Below, piece after piece: positions 38,480 through 45,897 of a stretch of DNA of 64,000 nucleotides. Every line of letters begins with the position of its first letter. Position 1 is the first letter of the stretch. A program made the position numbers and the translations under genes. The notes beneath the pieces are model-generated. The model did not search any database, had not been told where the DNA came from, and was given only the letters and a program-made list of their open reading frames with translations. Origin of the DNA: Clostridiales bacterium (GTDB taxonomy: Bacteria; Bacillota; Clostridia; Saccharofermentanales; Saccharofermentanaceae); the NCBI GenBank assembly GCA_017962145.1, contig JAGCVX010000007.1, positions 1-64,000 of the forward strand, given 5' to 3'.

Positions 38480-38946
38480 TCTTTAGTTAGGCATGACATA
38501 CAACTTTGCGCGAAACATTCATGACACTTATGGAGAATTCTTCCAACAACAACGCCGCGCGTCTTTATTTCTTACGTTTTTTCCACGGAAAACAGAACGG
38601 GTCATCTCGCCACCTCCTTTGTCGGGCAACAAAAAACGAGCTTTTTGCTGCATCAAAATGCAGTAAAAGTCTCGCTTCTCCCAACATATCCCGGGGAACG
38701 GATCCGAATTCAAAGTCGGAGTTCGAGGTTCGCTCCCGAGCTGACGAAATATGTCACATACGATGGCTTCGGCCAGGGCATGCAAGCTACTCCCGATTAC
38801 TTTTCCAGTGTAACCCCGTGCTAACCGATATGACAACCCCATTTAGGCGGCTTATTTGCCGAGATAGACGGGGGCGAGTCGGCAAAAAAGGCAGGTTTTG
38901 CTCAAGATCTTCCTTTTTCCCTTCATCGCAGGAATACTCTGATCGA
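38480..38946. other. Intergenic region with strong hairpins and no clear gene
   Basis: About 470 bp with no convincing coding sequence. It holds an imperfect hairpin at 38637-38674 (CTGCAT / ATGCAG core, flanked by TTTT / AAAA and CGAG / CTCG) and a second inverted repeat at 38855-38888 (TTTGCCGA / TCGGCAAA with a 16-nt loop). A 25-codon minus-strand frame (38528-38605) has a strong aggaggtgg site and ends before the ABC promoter; I cannot tell if it is translated. A longer plus-strand frame across the region has no such site and looks accidental. Confidence 0.5.
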
Positions 38947-39987
38947 TCAAACGATGCGTTGGTTATAATCGAACATTCCGGCCAGGTCGGCCATGCTGAC
39001 TGAACCATCACTGTCCAGCACCACGATATACAAGACATCGTCATCGCCCACGGCCGTCACGGCCCAGTGGTTGGTGACGGTGTCCTTATCGATTTCATCC
39101 ACCGTAATCATCACCAACGAGTAGAGCCCGGTGGTCACTTTCCTGGATACTACCGAGTATTCATATCCCCGGCTCTCTATGGCCTCTTCCAGTTGTGAAA
39201 CATAGTCATATAGCACTTCCATGGCTTCGTCGGAATTCACATCCACGTGCCCGTAATAGTTAACACTCATGGAAACACGGCACATTTCGGAGTCATCGGC
39301 ATACAGCATCATGTTGTCCGGATTGCCGTTCTCCATAATGTAATGTAGAGGCTGGTAATCCGCGTCCCGGAAATGGATCTGCGGCACCAGAGTCAGGGCG
39401 ATGCCGGTACCGGGAAGGACGGTCGTATCCTCTTTCGGGCAGTAATAATCAAATCCATAAGGTGCGGGAATGGCTATTAATACGCTGTTTTCCGACTTTG
39501 CAATTTTGTACGCATGAACACTCACTTCCAGAAAGCACGTGTCATTATAATCGTAGAAAATGAAATTATATATTCCGCTTGGCAGTTTCTGGCACCCGGC
39601 ATCATAGGTCGCGATCAGTTTCCGGGGATTCTCCGCCACACAATCCTCGGAGGAGAACACCATCTCTCCGTCACAGGTCACGTCATAGCGGTAATTCCAT
39701 TGGATCTTCTGCCCGTCCCCATTCACGTCCACAGACAGAAGGATCTCCGAAGCCTCGTAGTAGCTTGCGTCCTTCTCGTCAAAAGAACTGCCCTCGAAAG
39801 ATGCTTTGCCGACATACGCCACATAATCCGCGGCAAATGCATACGCCGGCTTTTCAGAACCGATTGCGCCTTCTGTTTCTACACTGACGGTCGTTGTCGT
39901 CGTTGTCTTTGTCGACGCCTTGCACCCACATGTCCCCAGCACCATCGCCAGGCTTACCGCCATCCCGGCAAATCTTTTCATCTGCAT
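38947..39987 (-). CDS. Lipoprotein, function unknown
   Basis: The ATG at 39987 follows GAGGTGG; the 346-residue product has a lipoprotein signal with a short Cys-rich cleavage site (VLGTCGC) followed by a Thr-rich tether (STKTTTTTTVSVE). The rest is a soluble outer domain with strands such as IQWNYRYDVTCDGEMVF and IYNFIFYDYNDTCFLEVSV. The last 130 residues (VNYYGHVDVNSDEAMEV and YSLVMITVDEI) form a second domain ending at DYNQRIV. I do not recognise either. It is transcribed divergently from the butyrate kinase gene. Confidence 0.8.
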   Translation of the reverse strand: MQMKRFAGMAVSLAMVLGTCGCKASTKTTTTTTVSVETEGAIGSEKPAYAFAADYVAYVGKASFEGSSFDEKDASYYEASEILLSVDVNGDGQKIQWNYRYDVTCDGEMVFSSEDCVAENPRKLIATYDAGCQKLPSGIYNFIFYDYNDTCFLEVSVHAYKIAKSENSVLIAIPAPYGFDYYCPKEDTTVLPGTGIALTLVPQIHFRDADYQPLHYIMENGNPDNMMLYADDSEMCRVSMSVNYYGHVDVNSDEAMEVLYDYVSQLEEAIESRGYEYSVVSRKVTTGLYSLVMITVDEIDKDTVTNHWAVTAVGDDDVLYIVVLDSDGSVSMADLAGMFDYNQRIV

Positions 39988-40079
39988 CTTCGCCACCTCA
40001 TTCCCAAGGCATCCTGCTTTCACCCAAAGTGTACCACATCCGAGGAAATCCGTGCATCACTGCCAAAGCCTTCCAAAAA

Positions 40080-40101
40080 CCGTCAGAAAACCGTCAGAAA
40101 A
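40080..40101. repeat. Tandem 11-bp repeat upstream of buk
   Basis: The unit CCGTCAGAAAA occurs twice in direct contact (40080-40090 and 40091-40101), about one helical turn apart and 40-60 bp upstream of the buk -35. It could be a regulator site or chance. Confidence 0.4.
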
Positions 40102-40138
40102 CGCCCACCTTTTCTGCCCTGAAACAGCGTCTTCTGCC

Positions 40139-40168
40139 TTGTATTGCGTAATCCCGAGATGATACAAT
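40139..40168 (+). promoter_or_regulatory. Promoter of the buk-pta operon
   Basis: TTGTAT (40139-40144) and TACAAT (40163-40168) are separated by 18 bp, 35 bp upstream of the buk start. Confidence 0.6.
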
Positions 40169-40203
40169 AAGCGCGTTATCAATCAATGTGAGGACATATT
40201 AAT

Positions 40204-41328
40204 ATGAGTGACACAGAGAAAAAGTTCAAGCTTCTGATCATCAACCCGGGCTCCACATCCACGAAAGTGAGCCTTTTTGAGAATGAAACATCCCTCTTTG
40301 AAAAGAGTCTTTTCCACGACGCGGACGTGCTTTTGGAGTTCGCCCACGTCAACGACCAGATGCCCTTCCGCTACGGCGTGATCCTTGACATGCTCAAGGA
40401 CGAGGGCTATGCACCGGAAGATATTGACGTATTCGTCGGTCGCGGCGGCTCGGCTCACACTCAGCCCGGCGGCATCACGAAGATCGACCAGCGTCTTTAC
40501 GACGACACGGTCGCGGCTGTCGGCGGCAGCGAGCACCCGGCCAAGCTCGGCGTTATGCTGGCCTGGAAGTTCGCGCAGGAATTCCATAAGCCGGCCTTCA
40601 CGCTGAACCCCACAAACGTTGACGAGTACGGCGACTATGCCCGTCTCACAGGTATCAAGGGCATCTACCGCGTATCCCACTCCCACGTGCTGAACCAGAA
40701 AGCCGTTGCCGAGTATCATGCGGAAAATGCACTGAAGAAGAGATACGAAGACTGTAATTTCGTCGTTGCGCATATCGACGGCGGCATCACGGTCAGCGCG
40801 CACGACCACGGCAAGATGGTCGACGGAAACATGGGTGCCGACGGCGAAGGCGCATTTACCCCGACAAGAATCGGAAGCGTGCCGGTACTGGCCCTTCTCG
40901 ACTATATCGAAGAACATTCCGTCGCAGACGTACGCCTGCGCTGCTCCCGCGCCGGCGGATTTGTCGATCTCTTCGGCACCGCGAACGCAGATACGATCCA
41001 CGAGCTTCTTGAAAAAGGCGATAAGAAAGCCGACCTCGTCTGGAACACGATGCTCTACCAGATCTGCAAGATGATCGGCGAGATGAGCTGCGTGCTCTGC
41101 GGTAAAGTAGACGGCATCCTTCTGACCGGCGGTCTCCTCCGCTTTGCCGACGTCAAAGAGACGATCGAAAAACGCTGCGGCTGGATCGCTCCGATCAGCG
41201 TATATCCGGGTGAGATGGAGCAGGAAGCACTGGCTATCCCGGCATTGAAAGTCATGCAGGGCAAGCTCGAGCCGCTGACGTATTCCGGCGAAGATGTATG
41301 GCAGGGATTCCCCGGCGTTGAATTCTAA
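40204..41328 (+). CDS. buk: Butyrate kinase
   Basis: The 374-residue protein belongs to the acetate/butyrate kinase (ASKHA) family and matches the butyrate kinase branch: LLIINPGSTSTKVSLF at the start (phosphate 1 loop), VFVGRGGSAHTQPGG, and SHSHVLNQKAVAEYHA, then VVAHIDGGITVSAHDHGKMVDG and LLTGGLL. The reaction is acyl phosphate + ADP to acid + ATP, usually butyryl phosphate. It starts after a gtgagg site and is followed 36 bp later by a phosphotransacetylase gene of the acetate type instead of phosphotransbutyrylase, so its acyl substrate in this organism is worth testing. Confidence 0.95.
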   Translation: MSDTEKKFKLLIINPGSTSTKVSLFENETSLFEKSLFHDADVLLEFAHVNDQMPFRYGVILDMLKDEGYAPEDIDVFVGRGGSAHTQPGGITKIDQRLYDDTVAAVGGSEHPAKLGVMLAWKFAQEFHKPAFTLNPTNVDEYGDYARLTGIKGIYRVSHSHVLNQKAVAEYHAENALKKRYEDCNFVVAHIDGGITVSAHDHGKMVDGNMGADGEGAFTPTRIGSVPVLALLDYIEEHSVADVRLRCSRAGGFVDLFGTANADTIHELLEKGDKKADLVWNTMLYQICKMIGEMSCVLCGKVDGILLTGGLLRFADVKETIEKRCGWIAPISVYPGEMEQEALAIPALKVMQGKLEPLTYSGEDVWQGFPGVEF

Positions 41329-41364
41329 TTCACGAAAGATAAAACAGAAAGTGAGGACTTACCT

Positions 41365-42357
41365 ATGAGTTTAATCGAGAAAATCAGAGCCAAAGCACAA
41401 TCCGATGTAAAGAAGATCGTTTTGCCGGAAGGCGACGAGCCCCGTACAGTCAAAGCCGCCGAGCTGATCCGCAAGGATAACCTCGCCGAGCCGATCCTCT
41501 TAGGTAATCCCGACGCCATCGCAAAGGTTGCTTCCGAGCAGGGCGCAAACATTGACGGCATCGAGATCGTAGATCCTTGTAACAGTGTGAAATCCGAAGA
41601 GTACGCCGCAGCTCTCTACGAGCTTCGTAAGGCAAAGGGCGTCACCGAAGAAGACGCCAAGAAGATCGTAACCGACCCGATGTACTACGGCATCATGATG
41701 GTCAAGCTCGGCGATGCAGACGGACTCGTTTCCGGCGCCGTACATACCACAGGCGACATGCTCCGCCCGGCACTGCAGATCATCAAGGCAAAGCCCGGCA
41801 TGTCCATCGTATCGAGCAGCTTCCTGATGGAATGCCCGAACAAAGACCTCGGTGAAGACGGCCTTCTTGTTTATGCAGACTGCGTTGTAAATCCTTGTCC
41901 AAATGCACAGGAGACCGCACAGATCGCGGTATCCGCTGCGGAGACGGCGAAAGTCCTCTGCGGTATCGAAGAGCCGAGAGTTGCGCTTCTTTCCTTCTCC
42001 ACGAAGGGCAGCGCAAAGCACGACCTCGTGACAAAGATGCAGGAAGCCACCAAGATCGCACACGAACTCGCACCGGACCTTCTTCTTGACGGCGAGATGC
42101 AGTTTGACGCCGCACTGGTTCCGGAGATCGGCGCTTCCAAAGCACCGGGCAGCCCGGTTGCCGGCCGTGCCAATGTCCTGATCTTCCCGGATCTTCAGGC
42201 AGGTAACATCGGATATAAGATCACCCAGAGAATCGGCGGTGCGGATTGCTTCGCAGTTCTCCAGGGTCTGGCAAAGCCTTGTAACGACCTGTCCCGCGGC
42301 TGCTCCGTAGAAGACATCGTCAACACCGTTGCCATGACGGCAGTACAGGCTCAGTGA
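41365..42357 (+). CDS. pta: Phosphate acetyltransferase
   Basis: The 330-residue protein fits short class I phosphotransacetylase along its whole length: IVLPEGDEPRTVKAAELI at the start, DGLVSGAVHTTGDMLRPALQII in the middle, VNPCPNAQETAQIA, and the diagnostic C-terminal GNIGYKITQRIGGADCF and KPCNDLSRGCSVEDIV. Phosphotransbutyrylase lacks this start and tail and is shorter. It converts acetyl-CoA and phosphate into acetyl phosphate and CoA. It lies directly behind buk; the usual partners are pta-ackA or ptb-buk, so this pair is mixed. Confidence 0.9.
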   Translation: MSLIEKIRAKAQSDVKKIVLPEGDEPRTVKAAELIRKDNLAEPILLGNPDAIAKVASEQGANIDGIEIVDPCNSVKSEEYAAALYELRKAKGVTEEDAKKIVTDPMYYGIMMVKLGDADGLVSGAVHTTGDMLRPALQIIKAKPGMSIVSSSFLMECPNKDLGEDGLLVYADCVVNPCPNAQETAQIAVSAAETAKVLCGIEEPRVALLSFSTKGSAKHDLVTKMQEATKIAHELAPDLLLDGEMQFDAALVPEIGASKAPGSPVAGRANVLIFPDLQAGNIGYKITQRIGGADCFAVLQGLAKPCNDLSRGCSVEDIVNTVAMTAVQAQ

Positions 42358-42360
42358 TCT

Positions 42361-42846
42361 ATGACTAAATATTTCGTATGCTCAGATATTCACGGCGCGG
42401 AACTCCGACTGGAGTCCGCGCTTTCTGCGCATCCGGACATCGATACCGTCATCGTCTGCGGCGACATGGAATTTGAAGTATACGATATCGAAGAGATCAT
42501 CCGAAGAAACACGTCCCGCAACATGGATATCCGCATGGTGCGCGGCAACTGCGATTCGTGGTTTTCCTCCGCGTCCCGCATCCCCGACCAGCTCATCATC
42601 CCCTTGTCTTCTTCGTCAAAGGCACTGGTGCTCCATGGTCATCTTTATCATGCAAGTATCGAGCTGATGGCCTACGCCGCCAAAGAACAGGGCTGCAATA
42701 CCGTCATCTTCGGACACATACACAGACAGGTGGACAGAGAACAGTACGGCATCCGTTTCCTCAACCCCGGCGCCATGAAAAACCGAAACTACATGACCAT
42801 CGAAACGAAAGAAGACGGAAGCCTCAACGTCAAGATGTTCGAGTGA
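42361..42846 (+). CDS. YfcE/MJ0936-type metallophosphodiesterase
   Basis: The 161-residue protein has the metallophosphoesterase motifs in order: FVCSDIHGAE (DxH), VCGDMEF (GD), VRGNCDS (GNCD), LVLHGHLYHA (GH) and VIFGHIHRQV (GHxH). This is the small two-metal YfcE class acting on phosphodiesters. It begins 3 bp after the pta stop without a visible ribosome binding site, so it is probably translated by coupling. No link to acyl phosphate metabolism is known. Confidence 0.92.
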   Translation: MTKYFVCSDIHGAELRLESALSAHPDIDTVIVCGDMEFEVYDIEEIIRRNTSRNMDIRMVRGNCDSWFSSASRIPDQLIIPLSSSSKALVLHGHLYHASIELMAYAAKEQGCNTVIFGHIHRQVDREQYGIRFLNPGAMKNRNYMTIETKEDGSLNVKMFE

Positions 42847-42920
42847 CGCCCAAAAACGCCCGCGCTCATGCATTTTTCTGCAGAAAATTTGCACGATTTT
42901 GCCAATATGCCTTTCTCTCC

Positions 42921-42950
42921 TTGAAAACACACGCGTATAAAAAGTATAAT
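42921..42950 (+). promoter_or_regulatory. Promoter of the small membrane protein - lar operon
   Basis: TTGAAA (42921-42926) and TATAAT (42945-42950) are separated by 18 bp. The first gene begins 65 bp downstream. Confidence 0.7.
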
Positions 42951-43014
42951 TGACGCATAAGTTTATATGTGGAATTGCGTGATTTTGCGCATCCCAATAA
43001 CAGGAGGGAATCAT

Positions 43015-43413
43015 ATGGCATGTTTTATCGTTCCGGCAACGGAAGCAATCGTGACCACTATCGCAGCAAAAGTACTGGCGAAGAAAGAAATGAATACGGA
43101 GATCCATCACGAGGGAAGCTCCGAGATCATCGAAAAGACAGGTTTTTCCAGAAAACTGAACTGGTTGAATAATATGCTCTGGGGTGGTTCTGCACTCCTG
43201 GCACTTGAGCACGTATGGCACGGCGAAGTCGTACCGTGGTTCCCGTTCCTGACAGCGGCAGCCGATGCGGCAGACCGCGCGGAGATGTTCCACGAGATGG
43301 CCACCGTCGGCGTATCCATGGCCGCTCTGGTTACCGTAACCTGGGGCATCATGGTCCTCGTTTCTTCCCGTCTCGAAAAGCGCGCGACAAAGACCGCGAC
43401 ACAGAAGAACTGA
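43015..43413 (+). CDS. Small membrane protein, function unknown
   Basis: The ATG at 43015 follows acaggaggg; an earlier in-frame ATG has no such site. The 132-residue product has a hydrophobic start (CFIVPATEAIVTTIAAKVLA), a central helix pair around WLNNMLWGGSALLALEHVWHG and VVPWFPFL, and a last helix (VSMAALVTVTWGIMVLVSS) followed by a basic tail. Three His residues and several Glu in the LEHVWHGE and FHEM segments could bind a metal. It is followed 9 bp later by another small membrane gene and then by larB-larC. Confidence 0.8.
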   Translation: MACFIVPATEAIVTTIAAKVLAKKEMNTEIHHEGSSEIIEKTGFSRKLNWLNNMLWGGSALLALEHVWHGEVVPWFPFLTAAADAADRAEMFHEMATVGVSMAALVTVTWGIMVLVSSRLEKRATKTATQKN

Positions 43414-43422
43414 GGTGATCCC

Positions 43423-43743
43423 ATGACATTATTGATCTCTGTTTTCGCCGCGATCATCGCGACGATCGTATGGTATAAAAATGCACCGAAAGATGAGTGG
43501 AACACCGGCATGCTGGCCCTGATGTACTGGGGCGCTTCCCTGATGTGGATGTGCGACGCCATCTTCGAATACGCGGAGCTGAAGGATGAGTTCTTCAACC
43601 CGGCCGTCGCCGACATGATCAACGACTCCTTTTTAGGACTCACCGTTGTCGCACTCGGACTGGTCATCTGGCTGGTCGCACTTCTGGTCAAAGATCCGAA
43701 GGGCGTTTTGAAAGCCAAGTTCCAGACAAAGAAAATCAACTGA
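43423..43743 (+). CDS. Small membrane protein, function unknown
   Basis: The 106-residue protein has about three hydrophobic segments: TLLISVFAAIIATIVWY, MLALMYWGASLMWMCDAIFEY and FLGLTVVALGLVIWLVALLV, with a basic C-terminus. A gaggtg site precedes the start, 9 bp after the preceding membrane gene, so the two probably form a complex. Their position in front of larB-larC suggests a role in metal or substrate transport, but this is only inferred from context. Confidence 0.78.
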   Translation: MTLLISVFAAIIATIVWYKNAPKDEWNTGMLALMYWGASLMWMCDAIFEYAELKDEFFNPAVADMINDSFLGLTVVALGLVIWLVALLVKDPKGVLKAKFQTKKIN

Positions 43744-43749
43744 TCACCA

Positions 43750-43776
43750 CGGGCTGTCCCAGAAACGGACAGCCCG
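43750..43776 (+). terminator. Hairpin between the membrane genes and larB
   Basis: CGGGCTGTCC and GGACAGCCCG form a perfect 10-bp stem with a 7-nt loop. Only a short ATTTG follows, so it may end some transcripts and let others through into larB. Confidence 0.6.
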
Positions 43777-43794
43777 ATTTGCAGAGGGCGAGTT

Positions 43795-44550
43795 ATGAAC
43801 ACGCAAGTTAAGCAGATTCTGGAAGCGGTGGAGCGCGGAGAGATGACTTCCGAAGAAGCACTTCTCAAACTCAAGACCGCGCCATTTGAAGACCTGGGCT
43901 ATGCCAAAGTGGATCACCACCGAAGCATCCTGCAGGGTGTTCCCGAAGTGATCTACGGCGCCGGAAAAACTCCGGAGCAGGTCGCGGGGATCCTCGAGGC
44001 CATGCGTAACCGCGGTCAGGAAAAAGTCCTCATCACACGTCTTTCCAAAGACGCCGCCGAAAAGATCCAGGAGACTGCTGAGATCGAGTATTTCGAGCAG
44101 GCAAAGATCGCGTATTTCGGACCGGCAAGAAAACCCGACGGCATCGGAAAAATCGTTGTCGCAACAGGCGGCACCAGCGACATGCCGGTTGCCGAAGAAG
44201 CGGCACTCACCGCCGAGTATTACGGTAACGACGTCGTGCGTCTTTACGACGTCGGCGTGGCCGGACTGCACCGACTTCTTTCCCACAAAGAAGAGATCAT
44301 GACCGCCAGCGTCATCATCGCGATCGCCGGGATGGAAGGCGCGCTTGCCAGTGTCATCGGCGGACTAGCCGACTGCCCTGTCATCGCCGTACCCACCAGC
44401 GTCGGCTACGGTGCCGCATTTGAAGGACTGTCCGCACTCTTATCCATGCTCAATTCCTGTGCCAGCGGCGTGTCCGTCGTCAACATCGACAACGGATTCG
44501 GAGCCGGTTATCTGGCCAGCATGATCAATCATATGGAGGCAAAATCATGA
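43795..44550 (+). CDS. larB: Nickel pincer cofactor biosynthesis protein LarB
   Basis: The 251-residue protein matches LarB: N-terminal MTSEEALLKLKTAPFEDLGYAKVDHHR, then EVIYGAGKTPEQVAGIL, the AIR-carboxylase-like core with VATGGTSDMPVAEEAALTAE, DVGVAGLHRLLSH and the C-terminal PVIAVPTSVGYGAAFEGLSA. LarB carboxylates nicotinic acid adenine dinucleotide at C5 and hydrolyses it to the mononucleotide. It overlaps larC by 4 bp. LarE, needed for sulfur insertion, is not in the window. Confidence 0.95.
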   Translation: MNTQVKQILEAVERGEMTSEEALLKLKTAPFEDLGYAKVDHHRSILQGVPEVIYGAGKTPEQVAGILEAMRNRGQEKVLITRLSKDAAEKIQETAEIEYFEQAKIAYFGPARKPDGIGKIVVATGGTSDMPVAEEAALTAEYYGNDVVRLYDVGVAGLHRLLSHKEEIMTASVIIAIAGMEGALASVIGGLADCPVIAVPTSVGYGAAFEGLSALLSMLNSCASGVSVVNIDNGFGAGYLASMINHMEAKS

Positions 44551-45866
44551 AGGTACTTTACATCGACTGCTCTATGGGCGCCGCCGGTGACATGCTCACC
44601 GCCGCTCTCTGGGAACTCCTTCCCGCATCCGACCGCGAAGCCATGCTGGAAAAGCTCAACTCCCTGGGCATCCCCGGCGTGAAGTATACGATCACCCCCT
44701 CCGTCAAGTGCGGCATCACCGGGTCGCACGTCACCGTCACCATCGACGGTGAGGAAGAATGCGAGTGCATGCACGACCACCATCACGAGCACGGCGAGGC
44801 GCACGAACATGAGCATCACCACGATCATGACCATGAACATGAGCACACCCATTCTCACGAAGAGGGCGCGCACCATCACCATCACAGCCTCCACGACATC
44901 GAGCACATCGTCAGCGAGCACTTGAGTCTTCCGACCATGGTCGCCCTGGATGTGATGGCAGTCTATCAAGAGATCGCCGAGGCCGAGAGCCACGTACACG
45001 GAAGACCCGTGGATCAGATCCACTTCCACGAAGTAGGCTCCATGGACGCTGTTGCGGACATCGCCGCGGTATGTCTTCTCATGAAAAAACTCTCTCCGGA
45101 TAAAGTCGTTGTTTCCCCGATTCACGTCGGTTCCGGAACCGTCCGCTGCGCGCACGGCATCCTGCCTGTTCCCGCACCGGCAACGGCATTTATCTTAAAC
45201 GGCATCCCGACCTATGGCGGAAAGATCGACGGCGAGCTGTGCACCCCGACCGGTGCCGCGCTCCTTAAGCATTTCGCCACGAGCTTTGATCACCAGCCCC
45301 TGATGCGCACGACCGCCATCGGATACGGCATGGGAAAGAAAGATTTCCCGCAGGCAAACTGCGTCCGTGCGATGATCGGAGAAGCCGTAGAAGCGGCCCC
45401 TGAAACAAAGAACGCGCAGGTCGAAAACACCTGCTGCAACAACAGCATCGTGGAACTGTCCTGCAACGTTGACGACATGACCGGAGAAGCCATCGGATTT
45501 GCGATGGAACGTCTTTTTGAAGCCGGTGCAAATGAAGTCTACACCGTGCCCTGCGGCATGAAAAAATCCCGACCGGGCATCCTTTTGAGAGTGCTCTGCA
45601 AGCAGGAAGACCGCGAGAAGATGGTCAAGCTTCTGTTTACCCACACCACGACGATCGGCATCCGTGAACTGCAGTATCAGCGCTACACGCTCGACCGCAC
45701 GATCGAAACACTCGAGACGTCATACGGACCGGTAAGAAAGAAGATCTCTTCGGGATATGGTGTGAAACGCGTCAAATATGAGCACGACGATCTGGCGCGC
45801 ATCGCAAAAGAACAGGGCATCTCCCTGTCTGAAGCCATGCTGAAAGTACATCTGGAAGAAAAATAA
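44547..45866 (+). CDS. larC: Nickel pincer cofactor insertion protein LarC, unsplit, with His-rich segment
   Basis: The 439-residue LarC begins VLYIDCSMGAAGDMLTAAL and shows the family motifs FHEVGSMDAVADI, CTPTGAALLKHFA, VELSCNVDDMTGEAIGFAMERL and MKKSRPGILLRVLC. It is the CTP-dependent cyclometallase that places nickel in the pincer cofactor. In Lactiplantibacillus the protein depends on a programmed frameshift; here it is one continuous frame. Between about residues 75 and 115 there is a dense run of His, Glu and Asp, likely a nickel store. The start overlaps the larB stop. Its client (LarA or another enzyme) is not in the window. Confidence 0.96.
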   Translation: MKVLYIDCSMGAAGDMLTAALWELLPASDREAMLEKLNSLGIPGVKYTITPSVKCGITGSHVTVTIDGEEECECMHDHHHEHGEAHEHEHHHDHDHEHEHTHSHEEGAHHHHHSLHDIEHIVSEHLSLPTMVALDVMAVYQEIAEAESHVHGRPVDQIHFHEVGSMDAVADIAAVCLLMKKLSPDKVVVSPIHVGSGTVRCAHGILPVPAPATAFILNGIPTYGGKIDGELCTPTGAALLKHFATSFDHQPLMRTTAIGYGMGKKDFPQANCVRAMIGEAVEAAPETKNAQVENTCCNNSIVELSCNVDDMTGEAIGFAMERLFEAGANEVYTVPCGMKKSRPGILLRVLCKQEDREKMVKLLFTHTTTIGIRELQYQRYTLDRTIETLETSYGPVRKKISSGYGVKRVKYEHDDLARIAKEQGISLSEAMLKVHLEEK

Positions 45867-45867
45867 A

Positions 45868-45893
45868 GCGCCTGCTCGAACCACGAGCGGCGC
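45868..45893 (+). terminator. Terminator-like hairpin after larC
   Basis: GCGCC-GCTCG pairs with CGAGC-GGCGC around a 5-nt loop with one bulge, starting directly after the larC stop. A short GGTTT follows; the convergent esterase gene ends 5 bp further on, so it may serve both. Confidence 0.6.
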
Positions 45894-45897
45894 CGGT

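Noticed and set aside
38700-38770. tRNA-like TTCGAGGTTCG segment
   Set aside because: No acceptor stem, anticodon arm or correct TpsiC arm could be formed around it on either strand.
38855-38888. Terminator at the inverted repeat TTTGCCGA / TCGGCAAA
   Set aside because: There is no U-tract after the stem in either direction and the loop is 16 nt long.
38506-39003. Long plus-strand frame over the intergenic region
   Set aside because: No ribosome binding site, no recognisable protein features, low-complexity Arg/Ser-rich composition and overlap with a lipoprotein gene end; it looks accidental.
44763-44890. Programmed frameshift in larC as in Lactiplantibacillus
   Set aside because: The frame is continuous from start to stop through the His-rich segment, so no frameshift is needed.
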